The notes beneath the pieces were generated by a model. That model made no database searches and was not told where the DNA came from. It was given only the letters and a program-made list of their open reading frames with translations. The position numbers and the translations under genes are program-made. A stretch of 64,000 nucleotides of DNA, from positions 2,108,001 through 2,172,000 of the forward strand of contig NZ_JACVFC010000001.1 in assembly GCF_014529935.1 (NCBI RefSeq), written 5' to 3'. Origin of the DNA: Chitinophaga qingshengii. Lineage in GTDB: Bacteria; Bacteroidota; Bacteroidia; Chitinophagales; Chitinophagaceae. Below are positions 9,029-18,305 of the stretch, one piece after another; positions within the stretch are counted from its first letter, which is position 1; every line of letters starts with the position of its first letter.

Positions 9029-11431
9029 TTACTTCTTTAATAACGCTATTTCCAGCACTTGGTTCATTTGTTTTACATAATGAAACTTCATGCCTTTGAT
9101 ATATGAAGGATTAATTTCCTTTATATCTTTCTCATTCTGCCAACATAAGATAATTTCCCGGATACCTGCCCTTTTGGCGGCCAGAATTTTTTCTTTCAAG
9201 CCACCTACCGGCAACACCTGCCCTCTCAGGGTAATCTCTCCACTCATAGCCAGGTACGATTTTACCTTGCGACCGGTAAATAAGGACGCCAGCGCTGTGA
9301 GCATGGTAATACCGGCACTGGGACCATCTTTCGGCACGGCGCCTTCCGGTATATGCACATGTATACTCTTGGTATTGAAGATCTTCGGATTCAACTTCAG
9401 CGTTTCAGCATTGGCCTGCAGATAGGTCAGCGCCGTCAGGGCCGATTCCTTCATCACATTACCCAGGTTACCGGTCAGCTTCAGCTCCCCTTTCCCTTCA
9501 CTCAAACTGCTTTCAATAAACAGGATCTCTCCGCCTACATAAGTCCAGGCAAGTCCTACAGCCACACCCGGAGGATTACCCACCTTATAGATTTCGTTGG
9601 AATAGCGGGGTTTACCCAGTATCCTCTCTACATCCGCATCCGTGATATTTTCGGGCAATTTATGCTCCATCGCCACTTCTTTGGCCAGGTTACGCATAAT
9701 CGCGGCAAAGTGCCTGTCCAGCTCACGTACACCACTTTCACGGGTATAATCAGCAATCACATGTTCTATCACGGCGTTGCTCATTTTGAACTTCTGGTCC
9801 TGCAAGCCGTGCGCTTCCTTTTGTTTGGGCAACAGGTGCCGTTTGGCTATCTCTGTTTTTTCCTCAATGGAATAACCACTCAGGTCGATGATCTCCAGCC
9901 TGTCGCGCAATGCCGGATGGATAGCGTTGATGTTATTAGCGGTAGCAATGAATAACACCTTACTCAGGTCAAATTCCAGCTCCAGGTAATTATCGTAGAA
10001 AGTGCTGTTCTGCTCAGGGTCCAGTACTTCCAGCAGCGCTGAACTCGGATCTCCGCGCAGGTCGTTGCCGATCTTATCGATTTCATCGAGGATCATGACA
10101 GGATTGGCGGATTTGATTTTACGGATAGACTGTATCACACGGCCCGGCATAGCGCCGATATAAGTTTTCCGGTGACCTCTGATCTCGCTTTCGTCGTGCA
10201 ATCCGCCAAGGCTCAACCGCACATACTTACGGCCAACCGCATTGGCAATAGAGCGGCCCAATGATGTTTTACCGATACCCGGAGGACCTACGAAACACAG
10301 GATAGGTGATTTCATGTCCCCTTTCAGTTTCAGTACAGCCAGGTATTCCAGGATGCGCTCCTTGATTTTTTCCATGCCATAGTGGTCATGGTCCAGTATT
10401 TTTTTCGCCTTTTTGAGGTCGTAGCTGTCGGTGGTAAATTCGCCCCAGGGCAGGTCCAGCAACAGGTCCAGGTGATTGTATACCACACTGTAATCCGGTG
10501 TGGTAGGATGCATACGCTCCAATTTCTCAATCCCTTTGGCAAAAGCTTCGGCAGCAGCGGGCGACCATTTCTTTTCTTCCGCCTTGCGCTTCATTTCTTT
10601 CAGCTCACGGTCGTTGCTATCGCCACCCAGTTCTTCCTTGATGGATTTCATCTGCTGTTGCAGAAAGTAATCGCGCTGTTGTTTGTCAAGGTCCGCCTTG
10701 GTTTTGTTGGTAATTTTATTTTTCAGCTCTGCCAGTTGCAGTTCTGTTTGCAGCAATTTCATCAGCAGTTCTGCACGGGTACGCAGGTTGTTGATTTCCA
10801 GCAGCTGTTGTTTGTCTTTCAGATCTGAATTGAGATTGGAAGACACAAAATGCACCAGGAAAGAAGCGTTCTCTATGTTTTTGAGGATAATGCTCGCTTC
10901 GGAAGGCAGATTAGGGGACAACTGAATAATCTGTGCTGCCAGGTCCTTAATAGAGGAGATATAGGCTTCAAACTCAGAATCGTCTTCCGCCGCTTCATCA
11001 TGCAACAACGTCACTTTGGCTTTGAAATACGGATCTTCCGTTACAATTTCCTCTATTTTGAAACGTTTACGGCCCTGGATGATAATGGTAGTACCACCAT
11101 CCGGCATCTTGATCAGTTTCACAATGCGGGCTACCGTACCTACATCACTCAAATCCGTTACACTGGGATCTTCAATGGTACTGTCCTTTTGTGCCACAAC
11201 ACCGATCAATTTGTCAGCTTTGTATGCGTCGTTAACTGCCTTTATGGATTTGTCCCTTCCCACCGTGATCGGTAAAACCACACCAGGGAACAGAACTGTA
11301 TTGCGTAATGGTAATAATGCCAGTTCGTCGGGAATCGTTTCATCCTCCTGACCTTCCCCGTCTTCATTCAAAGGGATAATAGGCATAAACTCCATTTCAT
11401 CTTCTGAATTTCCTAAATAAAATCTGTTCAT
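9029..11431 (-). CDS. lon: ATP-dependent protease Lon
   Basis: Lon is a cytoplasmic homo-hexameric AAA+ serine protease that removes misfolded and short-lived regulatory proteins. The 800 residues carry all parts in order: the N-terminal LON substrate domain (~40-230), a helical linker, the AAA+ module with Walker A GPPGIGKT (~381-388) and Walker B VMILDEID (~444-451), and the protease domain. The catalytic dyad appears as Ser705 in KDGPSAG and Lys748 in GGLKEKIL. The acidic extension before the LON domain (EDEMEF...EDGEGQEDE) is common in Bacteroidota. It is transcribed alone; the nested hairpin at 11541-11695 separates it from the gene upstream. No HAIR-type heat-shock operator was recognised. 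Confidence 0.97.
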   Translation of the reverse strand: MNRFYLGNSEDEMEFMPIIPLNEDGEGQEDETIPDELALLPLRNTVLFPGVVLPITVGRDKSIKAVNDAYKADKLIGVVAQKDSTIEDPSVTDLSDVGTVARIVKLIKMPDGGTTIIIQGRKRFKIEEIVTEDPYFKAKVTLLHDEAAEDDSEFEAYISSIKDLAAQIIQLSPNLPSEASIILKNIENASFLVHFVSSNLNSDLKDKQQLLEINNLRTRAELLMKLLQTELQLAELKNKITNKTKADLDKQQRDYFLQQQMKSIKEELGGDSNDRELKEMKRKAEEKKWSPAAAEAFAKGIEKLERMHPTTPDYSVVYNHLDLLLDLPWGEFTTDSYDLKKAKKILDHDHYGMEKIKERILEYLAVLKLKGDMKSPILCFVGPPGIGKTSLGRSIANAVGRKYVRLSLGGLHDESEIRGHRKTYIGAMPGRVIQSIRKIKSANPVMILDEIDKIGNDLRGDPSSALLEVLDPEQNSTFYDNYLELEFDLSKVLFIATANNINAIHPALRDRLEIIDLSGYSIEEKTEIAKRHLLPKQKEAHGLQDQKFKMSNAVIEHVIADYTRESGVRELDRHFAAIMRNLAKEVAMEHKLPENITDADVERILGKPRYSNEIYKVGNPPGVAVGLAWTYVGGEILFIESSLSEGKGELKLTGNLGNVMKESALTALTYLQANAETLKLNPKIFNTKSIHVHIPEGAVPKDGPSAGITMLTALASLFTGRKVKSYLAMSGEITLRGQVLPVGGLKEKILAAKRAGIREIILCWQNEKDIKEINPSYIKGMKFHYVKQMNQVLEIALLKK

Positions 11432-11540
11432 CTGAGATATTTAATGCCCGGAGGACATTCTGGCAGAAAATACTGCGAAAACCTCCGTTTTTTTATGCAT
11501 CCCTATATTGTCAAGTTTAGTGCCAAGTGACGAGTTGTCA

Positions 11541-11695
11541 TCACGCAAAGGCGCAAAGCAGCCAAGAAGCAAAGAAGCGAAGATTATATTTGAGAATAAG
11601 TTGTATTGCTGATAACTTATTCTCAAATATAATCTTCGCTTCTCTTATAAGATACGGGCTTCTTTGCTGCTTGGCTGCTTTGCGCCTTTGCGTGA
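11541..11695. repeat. Nested inverted repeat, CGCAAAGGCG family
   Basis: Two perfect hairpins are nested. The outer arms are 26 bp (11541-11566 with 11670-11695) and contain CGCAAAGGCGCAAAGCAGC. The inner arms are 30 bp (11573-11602 with 11614-11643) with an 11-nt loop. The right end directly abuts the TAA stop codon (11696-11698) of the leftward beta-barrel gene, so it can act as its terminator. The outer core is shared with 43684-43839 and 30001-30030. Confidence 0.85.
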
Positions 11696-12304
11696 TTACA
11701 GCGTCACACCCACACCCAGCTGAATGCTCTGGTTTTTCCAGTTGCTGGTGCTGGTAACGCTTTCAACACCTTTTACGTCATTGAAGCCAATGATATAACG
11801 GGCGCTGACATTGATGATAGGCAGCTGCAGCCACAGACCGGCCACACCGGAAATTTCACCACCTTTAAAGGCGGTATTGGCAGCACCAAATACTTTTCTG
11901 TCGCTCACCATAGCGCCGAACTGAGGACCTACCTGCAGTTTCAGGCGGGGCGTTCCCAGGTCGATGTTAGCCAGTAACGGAATGCTGAGATAGTTCAGCT
12001 TTACTTCTTTACGGTCATCGCTGGTGCTTACATCTTTATAGATATCGCTGAAGTTATCAGTGGTTTTTGTTTTAGTGGAAGAAAAGATCACTTCACCCTG
12101 CACACCAAAACCTTTTACCAGGTTTAACTGTGCGAAACCACCCAGGTGGTAGCCTAATTTAAATCCGTCCTGAAATCCTGTACCATCCAGTTTTCCAAGG
12201 TTAGCACCTCCTTTAAAACCAAAGCGCAGTAATTTTTGCGCGCTAACAGTTGTGGTCACGGCAGTCATTGCAAGCATTGCAACGGCGAGAAACAGTTTTT
12301 TCAT
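11696..12304 (-). CDS. Outer membrane beta-barrel protein (OMP_b-brl family)
   Basis: This 202-residue protein begins with a Sec signal peptide (MKKLFLAVAMLAMTAVT, cleavage after VSA). It continues with the N-terminal glycine-rich strand pattern of small Bacteroidota beta-barrels (FGFKGGANLGKL...GYHLGGFAQLNL) and ends in an amphipathic strand finishing in GVGVTL. Alternating hydrophobic strands such as LNYLSIPLLANIDL and LKLQVGPQFGAMV support an eight-stranded barrel in the outer membrane. Function is unknown; such proteins are often annotated as porin-family or PorT-like, but nothing here ties it to type IX secretion. A 7-of-8 match to the -7 box (TAATTTTA) lies upstream. The stop codon is immediately followed by the large hairpin. 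Confidence 0.8.
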   Translation of the reverse strand: MKKLFLAVAMLAMTAVTTTVSAQKLLRFGFKGGANLGKLDGTGFQDGFKLGYHLGGFAQLNLVKGFGVQGEVIFSSTKTKTTDNFSDIYKDVSTSDDRKEVKLNYLSIPLLANIDLGTPRLKLQVGPQFGAMVSDRKVFGAANTAFKGGEISGVAGLWLQLPIINVSARYIIGFNDVKGVESVTSTSNWKNQSIQLGVGVTL

Positions 12305-12417
12305 AATTGTATTGTTGTTAATAATGGTTAAAATTATAGACGCCCGAACAGTAAAATACCCCTACGCTATCGCGGGAGATTCCCTGAATACAAATTCCGT
12401 GCTATTTGTTAAAGAAA

Positions 12418-13326
12418 TCAGAAACTGTACGCCAGACGGGCGGTGAAGTATCCCATCAAATGCAGGTCTGTACCGGTTAACGGCTTAAATACGGTCAACG
12501 CAGGAGAGAACGTAAATTGATTAAAAAGGTAAGAAACATTGACGGTGCAATCCACCGCGCGGGCCTCAAAATCAGTGTGGTCTTCAAAATTCAGGATTTT
12601 ACCCGGCCTCATTTTATCCAGTTTCATTTTGGGAGAACGGGTCACATAACGGAAAGCGGCCAGCTGGCTGTAATAATTGGCCGTGCCCAGTGTCAGCGAC
12701 AAAGAAGGTTGCAGTAATAAGGCATCGCGGGAACACAATACACCATCAAAAACAAACGGATGCCGCACCGTGGCGATCACGTTAAAGTCGCTGCCACTCA
12801 CATGTTCCTTTAAACGCGGCGTGTTGCTGCTATAGGCTCCCCAACCATAATCCAGGCCCACACCCGGTTGCAGCCACCACTTACGGTAATAGAAGTACGA
12901 AAATATTTCATTTTTGATGGGCGTCGCCGGAACATCGGTAGAATCAGCGAAAAGGTAACGGGTATAAGAAATACCGGTCACAAAGTTCCTGTTTTTCGTA
13001 TAGTCGTAACCGCCGGTAAAATCCCACTCAAACCAGTGATTCTGATCGGTATTAAGGAGACAATACCCGCCGGCGCCGGCGAAAAAGCCACTTTTGTGAT
13101 ACCAGGTAAGAGAAGGGGATAGATACGCCTTCATGATGATCGGCGCATCCAGGTTGACGGTTTTACTGCCGTAAGCGGGATTGTTGCCATAGCTGAGCGC
13201 TGCCACTACTTCACTCTTCTGTTGTTTGTTCAACAGTGAGTCCAGCTGCTTTTCCAGCTCTGCTAAAGACTGGCCGTTAGCGAAAAAACTGCAAAACAGT
13301 AACAGACATGTCAGGAATATGCGCAT
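12418..13326 (-). CDS. Secreted outer-membrane-type protein of unknown function
   Basis: The 302-residue product starts with a signal peptide (MRIFLTCLLLFCSFFANG-Q). A short coiled-coil-like segment follows (LAELEKQLDSLLNKQQKSE), then many alternating strands with aromatic girdles (YLSPSLTWYHKSGFFAGAGG, WWLQPGVGLDYGWG) and a C-terminal FTARLAYSF, which resembles an outer-membrane barrel end. I do not recognise a named family. It lies 113 nt upstream of the small beta-barrel gene on the same strand; co-transcription is possible but not shown. A 7-of-8 -7 box (TACCTTTT) precedes the start. Confidence 0.65.
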   Translation of the reverse strand: MRIFLTCLLLFCSFFANGQSLAELEKQLDSLLNKQQKSEVVAALSYGNNPAYGSKTVNLDAPIIMKAYLSPSLTWYHKSGFFAGAGGYCLLNTDQNHWFEWDFTGGYDYTKNRNFVTGISYTRYLFADSTDVPATPIKNEIFSYFYYRKWWLQPGVGLDYGWGAYSSNTPRLKEHVSGSDFNVIATVRHPFVFDGVLCSRDALLLQPSLSLTLGTANYYSQLAAFRYVTRSPKMKLDKMRPGKILNFEDHTDFEARAVDCTVNVSYLFNQFTFSPALTVFKPLTGTDLHLMGYFTARLAYSF

Positions 13327-13371
13327 TGAAAAGGTACTACAGCCGCAATATAGCGTATTTTGGGATCGGTT

Positions 13372-13447
13372 ATTTTGATATTCGGTGAGTCCGGCTTTTA
13401 GAGCGGTGAATCATTTTTCTACCCGTTTATCCGCCAAATATCAAAAT
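13372..13447. repeat. Imperfect inverted repeat, AT-rich family
   Basis: Arms ATTTTGATATTCGG (13372-13385) and its near-complement at 13434-13447 (one mismatch) lie 9 nt beyond the stop codon of the leftward phosphoesterase gene. Placement next to a stop codon resembles the larger repeats at 34211 and 56713. Confidence 0.5.
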
Positions 13448-13456
13448 TCCAAAATT

Positions 13457-14725
13457 CTACACGAGGTCTATCACCGTGATTTCCGGTAGTACGCCTACCC
13501 TGCCGGGATAACCGAGGAAACCGAAGCCCCTGTTTACATACAGCCGTTGTTCCCCTGCTTTGTACAGGCCTGCCCATTCTTTGTAGAAGTATTGGGCGGG
13601 ACTCCATTTGAGGCCGGGTATTTCCACGCCGAACTGCATGCCATGGGTATGCCCGGCGAGGGTGAGGTCGATGTCCGGGAATTCTGTGCGGATCTGGGCG
13701 TCCCAGTGGGTGGGATCATGTGACATCAGGATTTTGAACGGGATGTGGTCAATCCCTTCGTAAGCCCGGCGCAGGTCGCCATGGCGGGGGAAACGTTTGA
13801 TAGCGCTCCAGTTTTCCACCCCCAGGAGGGCTATCTGACTACCGTCTTTTTCCAGTACGGTGTTTTCATTCATCATCAGCTTCCAGCCCAGTTCACCGTG
13901 GACCGCTTTCAGGCGCTCCAGGTTTTTCTGTTGCATCTCGCTGTGGCCCGCCGGCGTTTTGTCGGGCCAGGGGTAATAATCCCCATAGTCGTGGTTGCCC
14001 AGGGTAGAATACACGCCCATAGGCGCTTTCACCTGGCTAAATACGTCCATCCATTGTGCCATCTCATCGGCGCGGTCGTTGACCAGGTCGCCGGTAAACA
14101 GCACCAGATCAGCCTTTTGTGCATTGATCATGTTCACCCCTTTGATGACCGCCTCGCGGTTGGCGAAACTGCCGGAATGGATATCGGAGATCTGCACGAT
14201 ACGCAGGCCTCTGAAGGAAGCCGGCAGGTTTTTAAAAGCCAGCTTCAATTTATGCACACGGTAGTTGTATTTATTGGAGAACCCGTACAGCAGGGTGCCA
14301 AACAGGGAGCCGCCGGCGATGAGGCCCAGCCGGCTCAGGAACTGGGAACGGGAGATACCGTTTCCGGTACCGCTAGCCGGTACAGCGCTGTTGGCGGGGG
14401 AAAACCGCTGTATCAGCCATACGATGCCGCGACGAACGTCATCTATCAGCAAAAAGACCACTGCCAGCAGTTTGGCGACCACCAATCCCAGGAAAAGGGC
14501 CATCAGGTACGACTTCAGTTGTGAAGGCCAGCTATGCCAATGGATATAAGGCAGCAGCAGGACCATGAGCACACAAATACCGGATACCGCCCAGTAAGCG
14601 ACGTAGGTAATGGCGCGTACCCTTGGTAAAGACATGTATACCATGGCTCTTACCGCCTGAAACACGTAAAGGTCCAACAAAAGAAGAAAAACGACTAATA
14701 TAATAGAGTTCAATCCGGGTCGCAT
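13457..14725 (-). CDS. Membrane-anchored metallophosphoesterase (YkuE-like)
   Basis: The N-terminal ~110 residues contain about four membrane helices. A polar linker follows, then a stretch SRSQFLSRLGLIAGGSLFG that anchors the catalytic domain. That domain has the complete calcineurin-like metal motifs: ISDIHSG, FTGDLVND, GNHDYG, MSHDP and AGHTHG. The domain should lie on the outer side of the inner membrane and hydrolyse a phospho-ester, perhaps of lipid or cell-wall intermediates, as proposed for YkuE-type enzymes; the substrate is not visible. The start at 14725 (MRPGLNSII) is preferred over an in-frame ATG at 14761 because it places the first helix at the N-terminus. Confidence 0.82.
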   Translation of the reverse strand: MRPGLNSIILVVFLLLLDLYVFQAVRAMVYMSLPRVRAITYVAYWAVSGICVLMVLLLPYIHWHSWPSQLKSYLMALFLGLVVAKLLAVVFLLIDDVRRGIVWLIQRFSPANSAVPASGTGNGISRSQFLSRLGLIAGGSLFGTLLYGFSNKYNYRVHKLKLAFKNLPASFRGLRIVQISDIHSGSFANREAVIKGVNMINAQKADLVLFTGDLVNDRADEMAQWMDVFSQVKAPMGVYSTLGNHDYGDYYPWPDKTPAGHSEMQQKNLERLKAVHGELGWKLMMNENTVLEKDGSQIALLGVENWSAIKRFPRHGDLRRAYEGIDHIPFKILMSHDPTHWDAQIRTEFPDIDLTLAGHTHGMQFGVEIPGLKWSPAQYFYKEWAGLYKAGEQRLYVNRGFGFLGYPGRVGVLPEITVIDLV

Positions 14726-14761
14726 TATAAAAATTTGATATAAAATCCAACAGAACGGCAA

Positions 14762-15114
14762 ATTAACACAAGTTCTCCGTCAGAAAAAGTTAAAACAAAA
14801 GAACTGCCGGGTATGCAGACGAATAACACGCCGATAAATTGCAGGGTTTTAAATTTATTTCAGGAAATAGGATTTATCGCCACATATACATTAATTATAT
14901 ATTAAATATCAATTATAGTGAGTTTTGTCCCACTCCGTACAGTTTGTGAATAAATAAATATACTACAGCGCCCGATTTGTTGGGATTCGTTGTATTTTTG
15001 TCCGATTCAGGTAACTTTTGACTGTTAATTACCCGGGTTAGTGATAGTGGCGGCGAAAGCCTAAATTCATCATACATAACCCGTAATTCGTTTTTTTTAC
15101 CTAAAATTGAGACC
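14762..15114. other. Divergent intergenic region, about 350 nt
   Basis: No gene is seen. AT-rich sequence fills 14840-14970. A TAnnTTTG box at 14993-15000 probably serves the rightward hydrolase gene. Degenerate text related to the ATTCGTA repeats occurs at 15060-15092. A 71-codon leftward open frame here lacks protein-like composition. Confidence 0.5.
14993..15000 (+). promoter_or_regulatory. Putative -7 box upstream of the UPF0173 gene
   Basis: TATTTTTG matches TAnnTTTG. It lies 115 nt before the ATG, so the leader would be about 107 nt. No TTG is found at the standard spacing. Confidence 0.4.
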
Positions 15115-15795
15115 ATGAGATACACCAATTACGGTCATTCCTGCTTTGCAGTGGAGATAAAAGGCAAGCGGATCTTGTTTGATCCGTTTATTACGCATAA
15201 TGAACTGGCTAAAAAGGTAGACATACAGGCTATCGGGGCGGATTATATTTTTGTATCCCATGGTCATGAAGACCATGTGGCCGACCTGATTACATTAGCG
15301 AAGCAGACCGGAGCCATGGTGGTATCCAATTTTGAGATAGTGACCTGGGCAGGCAAGCAGGGTATTACCAACCTGCACCCGATGAACACCGGTGGCAAGT
15401 GGAAGTTTGACTTCGGCACAGTAAAATGTGTGGCAGCGCAGCATTCCAGCAGTCTGCCGGATGGTTCTTACGGCGGCAATCCGATGGGATTTGTGTTTAT
15501 GACGGAAGAGGGCAACTTCTATTACAGCGGGGATACGGCATTAACCATCGACATGGAGCTGATCCCGGATATTACTGAACTGGATTTTGCCGTTTTACCG
15601 ATTGGTGATAATTTCACCATGGGCCCGGAAGATGCCATTGCTGCGGCCGAGATGATTGAATGTGAAAAAATAATCGGTATCCACTACGACACCTTTGGGT
15701 ATATCAGGATAGACAAAAAGGAGGTCATGCAGCTGTTTGATGAAGCCGGCGTGGAACTGTTGCTGCCTGAAATAGGCAGTACCATAGAGGTTTGA
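15115..15795 (+). CDS. UPF0173 metal-dependent hydrolase (metallo-beta-lactamase fold)
   Basis: The 226 residues form a compact metallo-beta-lactamase fold protein. The zinc motif HGHEDHVAD lies near residues 50-58. Further ligands are likely the His in AAQHSSS, the Asp in YYSGDTALT and the terminal His in GIHYDTFGY. Length and N-terminus (YTNYGHSCFAVEIKGKRILFDPF) agree with the UPF0173/YtkL family, whose physiological substrate is not established. It precedes parA by 68 nt on the same strand and could be co-transcribed with it. Confidence 0.88.
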   Translation: MRYTNYGHSCFAVEIKGKRILFDPFITHNELAKKVDIQAIGADYIFVSHGHEDHVADLITLAKQTGAMVVSNFEIVTWAGKQGITNLHPMNTGGKWKFDFGTVKCVAAQHSSSLPDGSYGGNPMGFVFMTEEGNFYYSGDTALTIDMELIPDITELDFAVLPIGDNFTMGPEDAIAAAEMIECEKIIGIHYDTFGYIRIDKKEVMQLFDEAGVELLLPEIGSTIEV

Positions 15796-15863
15796 GGAGG
15801 AAGCGATCCTGCTATTTTATCCTTTATCCTATAAATGAACCTTTGAATTTTTTAAATTACACA

Positions 15864-16664
15864 ATGGCTAGAGTAATCGCAATCGCTAATCAGAAAGGTG
15901 GGGTAGGAAAAACAACCAGTGCAATCAACCTGGCAAGCAGCCTGGCCGTACTGGAATTTAAAACATTGCTGGTAGATGCTGATCCCCAGGCAAACAGCAC
16001 CACAGGATTGGGCTTTGACCTGCGTAATATACAGCAGAGCCTGTACGACTGTATGGTAAACGATGTTCAGGCCAAAGATGTAGTACTGGAATCTGATACG
16101 CCCAACCTGAAAGTATTGCCCTCCCATATTGACCTGGTCGGCGCGGAGCTGGAACTGATCAATCATCCCAGCCGTGAGCGGGTGATGAAGCAGGTGGTGG
16201 ATGCCGTTAAGGATGATTACGATTTTGTGATCGTAGACTGTTCCCCTTCACTGGGATTGATCACGGTAAATGCGCTGGTAGCGTCCAACGCGGTGATTAT
16301 CCCGGTACAATGTGAATTTTTTGCACTGGAAGGTCTGGGCAAATTGCTCAACACCATCAAGATCGTTCAGAGCAGACTGAATACAGACCTGGAAATTGAA
16401 GGTATCCTGATGACCATGTACGATGGTCGTTTACGCCTCAGCAACCAGGTGGTGGACGAAGTGAAGCAGCATTTTGAAGAGAGTGTATTCAACACCATCA
16501 TCCATCGTAATACCAAACTGGGTGAAGCGCCCAGCTTCGGTAAATCTGTTATTATGTACGATGCAGCCAGTACCGGCGCCATCAATTATCTGAACCTGGC
16601 TAAGGAAATACTGCAGAAACATAACTACACGAAAATTAAATCCAAAGACAAAATCTTAAAATGA
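15864..16664 (+). CDS. parA: Chromosome partitioning ATPase ParA (Soj)
   Basis: ParA is a deviant-Walker ATPase that moves ParB-parS complexes over the nucleoid during chromosome segregation. The start is set at the ATG at 15864, giving 266 residues. A longer reading from 15792 adds 24 residues without family similarity. Signatures are KGGVGKTT at residues 11-18, DADPQ at 38-42 and FVIVDCSPS for Walker B. The C-terminal region has the basic DNA-binding pattern of Soj proteins. Its last four nucleotides overlap the parB start, so the two are translationally coupled. Confidence 0.95.
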   Translation: MARVIAIANQKGGVGKTTSAINLASSLAVLEFKTLLVDADPQANSTTGLGFDLRNIQQSLYDCMVNDVQAKDVVLESDTPNLKVLPSHIDLVGAELELINHPSRERVMKQVVDAVKDDYDFVIVDCSPSLGLITVNALVASNAVIIPVQCEFFALEGLGKLLNTIKIVQSRLNTDLEIEGILMTMYDGRLRLSNQVVDEVKQHFEESVFNTIIHRNTKLGEAPSFGKSVIMYDAASTGAINYLNLAKEILQKHNYTKIKSKDKILK

Positions 16665-17572
16665 CCAATCCAAGTAAGAAAGAGGCGTTAGGGAAAGGTA
16701 TCCGTTCGCTGCTCCAGAACATAGACACTGACCTGAAGCAAACTGCCAGCACATTAGGTGATAAAGCAGCAGTAGCTACAGTAACCGGTATTGAGCGTAT
16801 TGCGCTGGAACAGATTGTGACCAATCCGAAGCAGCCACGTCGTGACTTTGATGAGGTTGCCCTTCAGGAACTGAGCCAGTCTATCAAGCTGCATGACATC
16901 ATTCAGCCGATCACTGTTGCGAAACTGAGTAACAAAAAGTACCAGCTGATTGCCGGCGAACGCCGTCTGCGTGCCAGTAAAATGGCCGGTCTGAAAGATA
17001 TCCCGGCTTATGTTCGCCTGGCCAACGACCAGGAACTGCTGGAACTGGCGCTGCTGGAGAACCTGCAAAGGGAAAACCTGAATGCCATTGAGGTTGGATT
17101 GAGCTACAAGCGGCTGATGGACGAATGTTCCCTTACACAGGAACAGGTGGCCGACCGCATGGGCAAGGAAAGAAGCACCGTCACCAACTATATACGCCTG
17201 CTGAAACTGCCACCGGATATCCAGGTAGCGGTACGCAACGGGCAACTGAGCATGGGCCATGCCCGTGTACTCACCGGCGTGGAAAACGTAGAGAACCAGC
17301 TGTTCGTCTACAACGAGATCCTGCAAAACGGCCTGTCTGTACGGCAAACGGAAGACCTGGCCCGCAAGATCAATCAGGCCGATAAAGGTAACCAGCAGAA
17401 AGTGGCAAAAGCTAAACTGCCACCTGCTTTCCAGAAAATACAAGATAACCTCAGCTCCCACTTTTCTACCAAGGTAAAGCTGGACAGAGGCAAGAATGGC
17501 AAAGGAAGCATTATGATTGAATTCTATTCAGATGATGAACTGAATAGCATCCTGGAAAAAATAGATTTATAA
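16661..17572 (+). CDS. parB: Chromosome partitioning protein ParB (Spo0J)
   Basis: ParB binds parS sites near the origin, spreads as a CTP-dependent clamp and loads ParA and SMC. The 303 residues show the expected order: an N-terminal ParA-interacting stretch (LGKGIRSLL), the ParB/Srx domain with AGERRLRASKMAG and ALLENLQRENLN, then a helix-turn-helix (LTQEQVADRMGKERSTVTNY), and a C-terminal dimer segment ending LNSILEKIDL. The start overlaps parA by four nucleotides (ATGA). Presence of parAB suggests proximity to the origin, but no parS site was searched for rigorously. Confidence 0.95.
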   Translation: MTNPSKKEALGKGIRSLLQNIDTDLKQTASTLGDKAAVATVTGIERIALEQIVTNPKQPRRDFDEVALQELSQSIKLHDIIQPITVAKLSNKKYQLIAGERRLRASKMAGLKDIPAYVRLANDQELLELALLENLQRENLNAIEVGLSYKRLMDECSLTQEQVADRMGKERSTVTNYIRLLKLPPDIQVAVRNGQLSMGHARVLTGVENVENQLFVYNEILQNGLSVRQTEDLARKINQADKGNQQKVAKAKLPPAFQKIQDNLSSHFSTKVKLDRGKNGKGSIMIEFYSDDELNSILEKIDL

Positions 17573-17573
17573 G

Positions 17574-18260
17574 GTGGCTGGAAGATCGTTCCATTTATTT
17601 CGTCGCTATGTACTGGTATGCCTGGCACTGCTGGTATTGGCACCTACGCTGAAAGCGCAGGACACTACCCATCGTCCTGTCATTGATACGCTGGCGCCTC
17701 CGCCGGATACAACCGGTAACCATGCCATGATCGGGGATACTACCGCCTCCATCATACGGGCGTCCCGTGCGCCGCACAGCCCGCGTAAAGCAGCCCTGTA
17801 CTCAGCGATATTGCCGGGCCTCGGACAGGCTTATAACCACGAATACTGGAAAATGCCGCTGGTATACGCTGCAATTGGTACCTGTACCTACTTTTTCGTA
17901 TGGAACATGAACGAGTATCGGACTTTCCGCGATGCCTACCGTATGTCAATGGACGGCAATCCGGAAACCAATGCTCCCGACCCGTTCCTGGCGAAACAAT
18001 CATCACAGTATCTAAAGGCTTACCGGGACTATTACCGGCAGAACGTTGACTACTCCGTCCTGTTCTTTGTACTGGCCTATACACTGAATATCGCCGATGC
18101 CACCGTATTTGCGCACCTGCGTAACTGGGACATGTCTGACGACCTCAGCATGCGTGTTTCTCCGGCTATTATCAATAACCGGAGTTTAGGCATCAGCGTT
18201 AAACTCGCCATCGGTGGCGGCAAGAAAAACCAACGAACAGCCTGGATGGCTGGAAGGTAA
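17574..18260 (+). CDS. DUF5683 membrane protein
   Basis: This 228-residue protein starts with GTG one nucleotide after the parB stop codon. Residues 1-28 look like a signal peptide (basic start, YVLVCLALLVLAP, cleavage after LKA). A proline/threonine-rich linker follows. The conserved region runs from SPRKAALYSAILPGLGQAYNHEYWKMP through a membrane helix (VYAAIGTCTYFFVW) to a second helix (YSVLFFVLAYTLNIADATV). This matches DUF5683, which in Bacteroidota commonly sits between parB and dapB; the order here is parA-parB-DUF5683-dapB. Function is unknown. Confidence 0.85.
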   Translation: MAGRSFHLFRRYVLVCLALLVLAPTLKAQDTTHRPVIDTLAPPPDTTGNHAMIGDTTASIIRASRAPHSPRKAALYSAILPGLGQAYNHEYWKMPLVYAAIGTCTYFFVWNMNEYRTFRDAYRMSMDGNPETNAPDPFLAKQSSQYLKAYRDYYRQNVDYSVLFFVLAYTLNIADATVFAHLRNWDMSDDLSMRVSPAIINNRSLGISVKLAIGGGKKNQRTAWMAGR

Positions 18261-18305
18261 CCAACTCCTACTCATCATCAACCTAAAAAATAGCAAGCAA
18301 GGGTC

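Noticed and set aside
14913..15128. 71-codon leftward open frame before the UPF0173 gene
   Set aside because: It consists largely of intergenic repeat text (NELRVMYDEFRL type) and overlaps a likely promoter.
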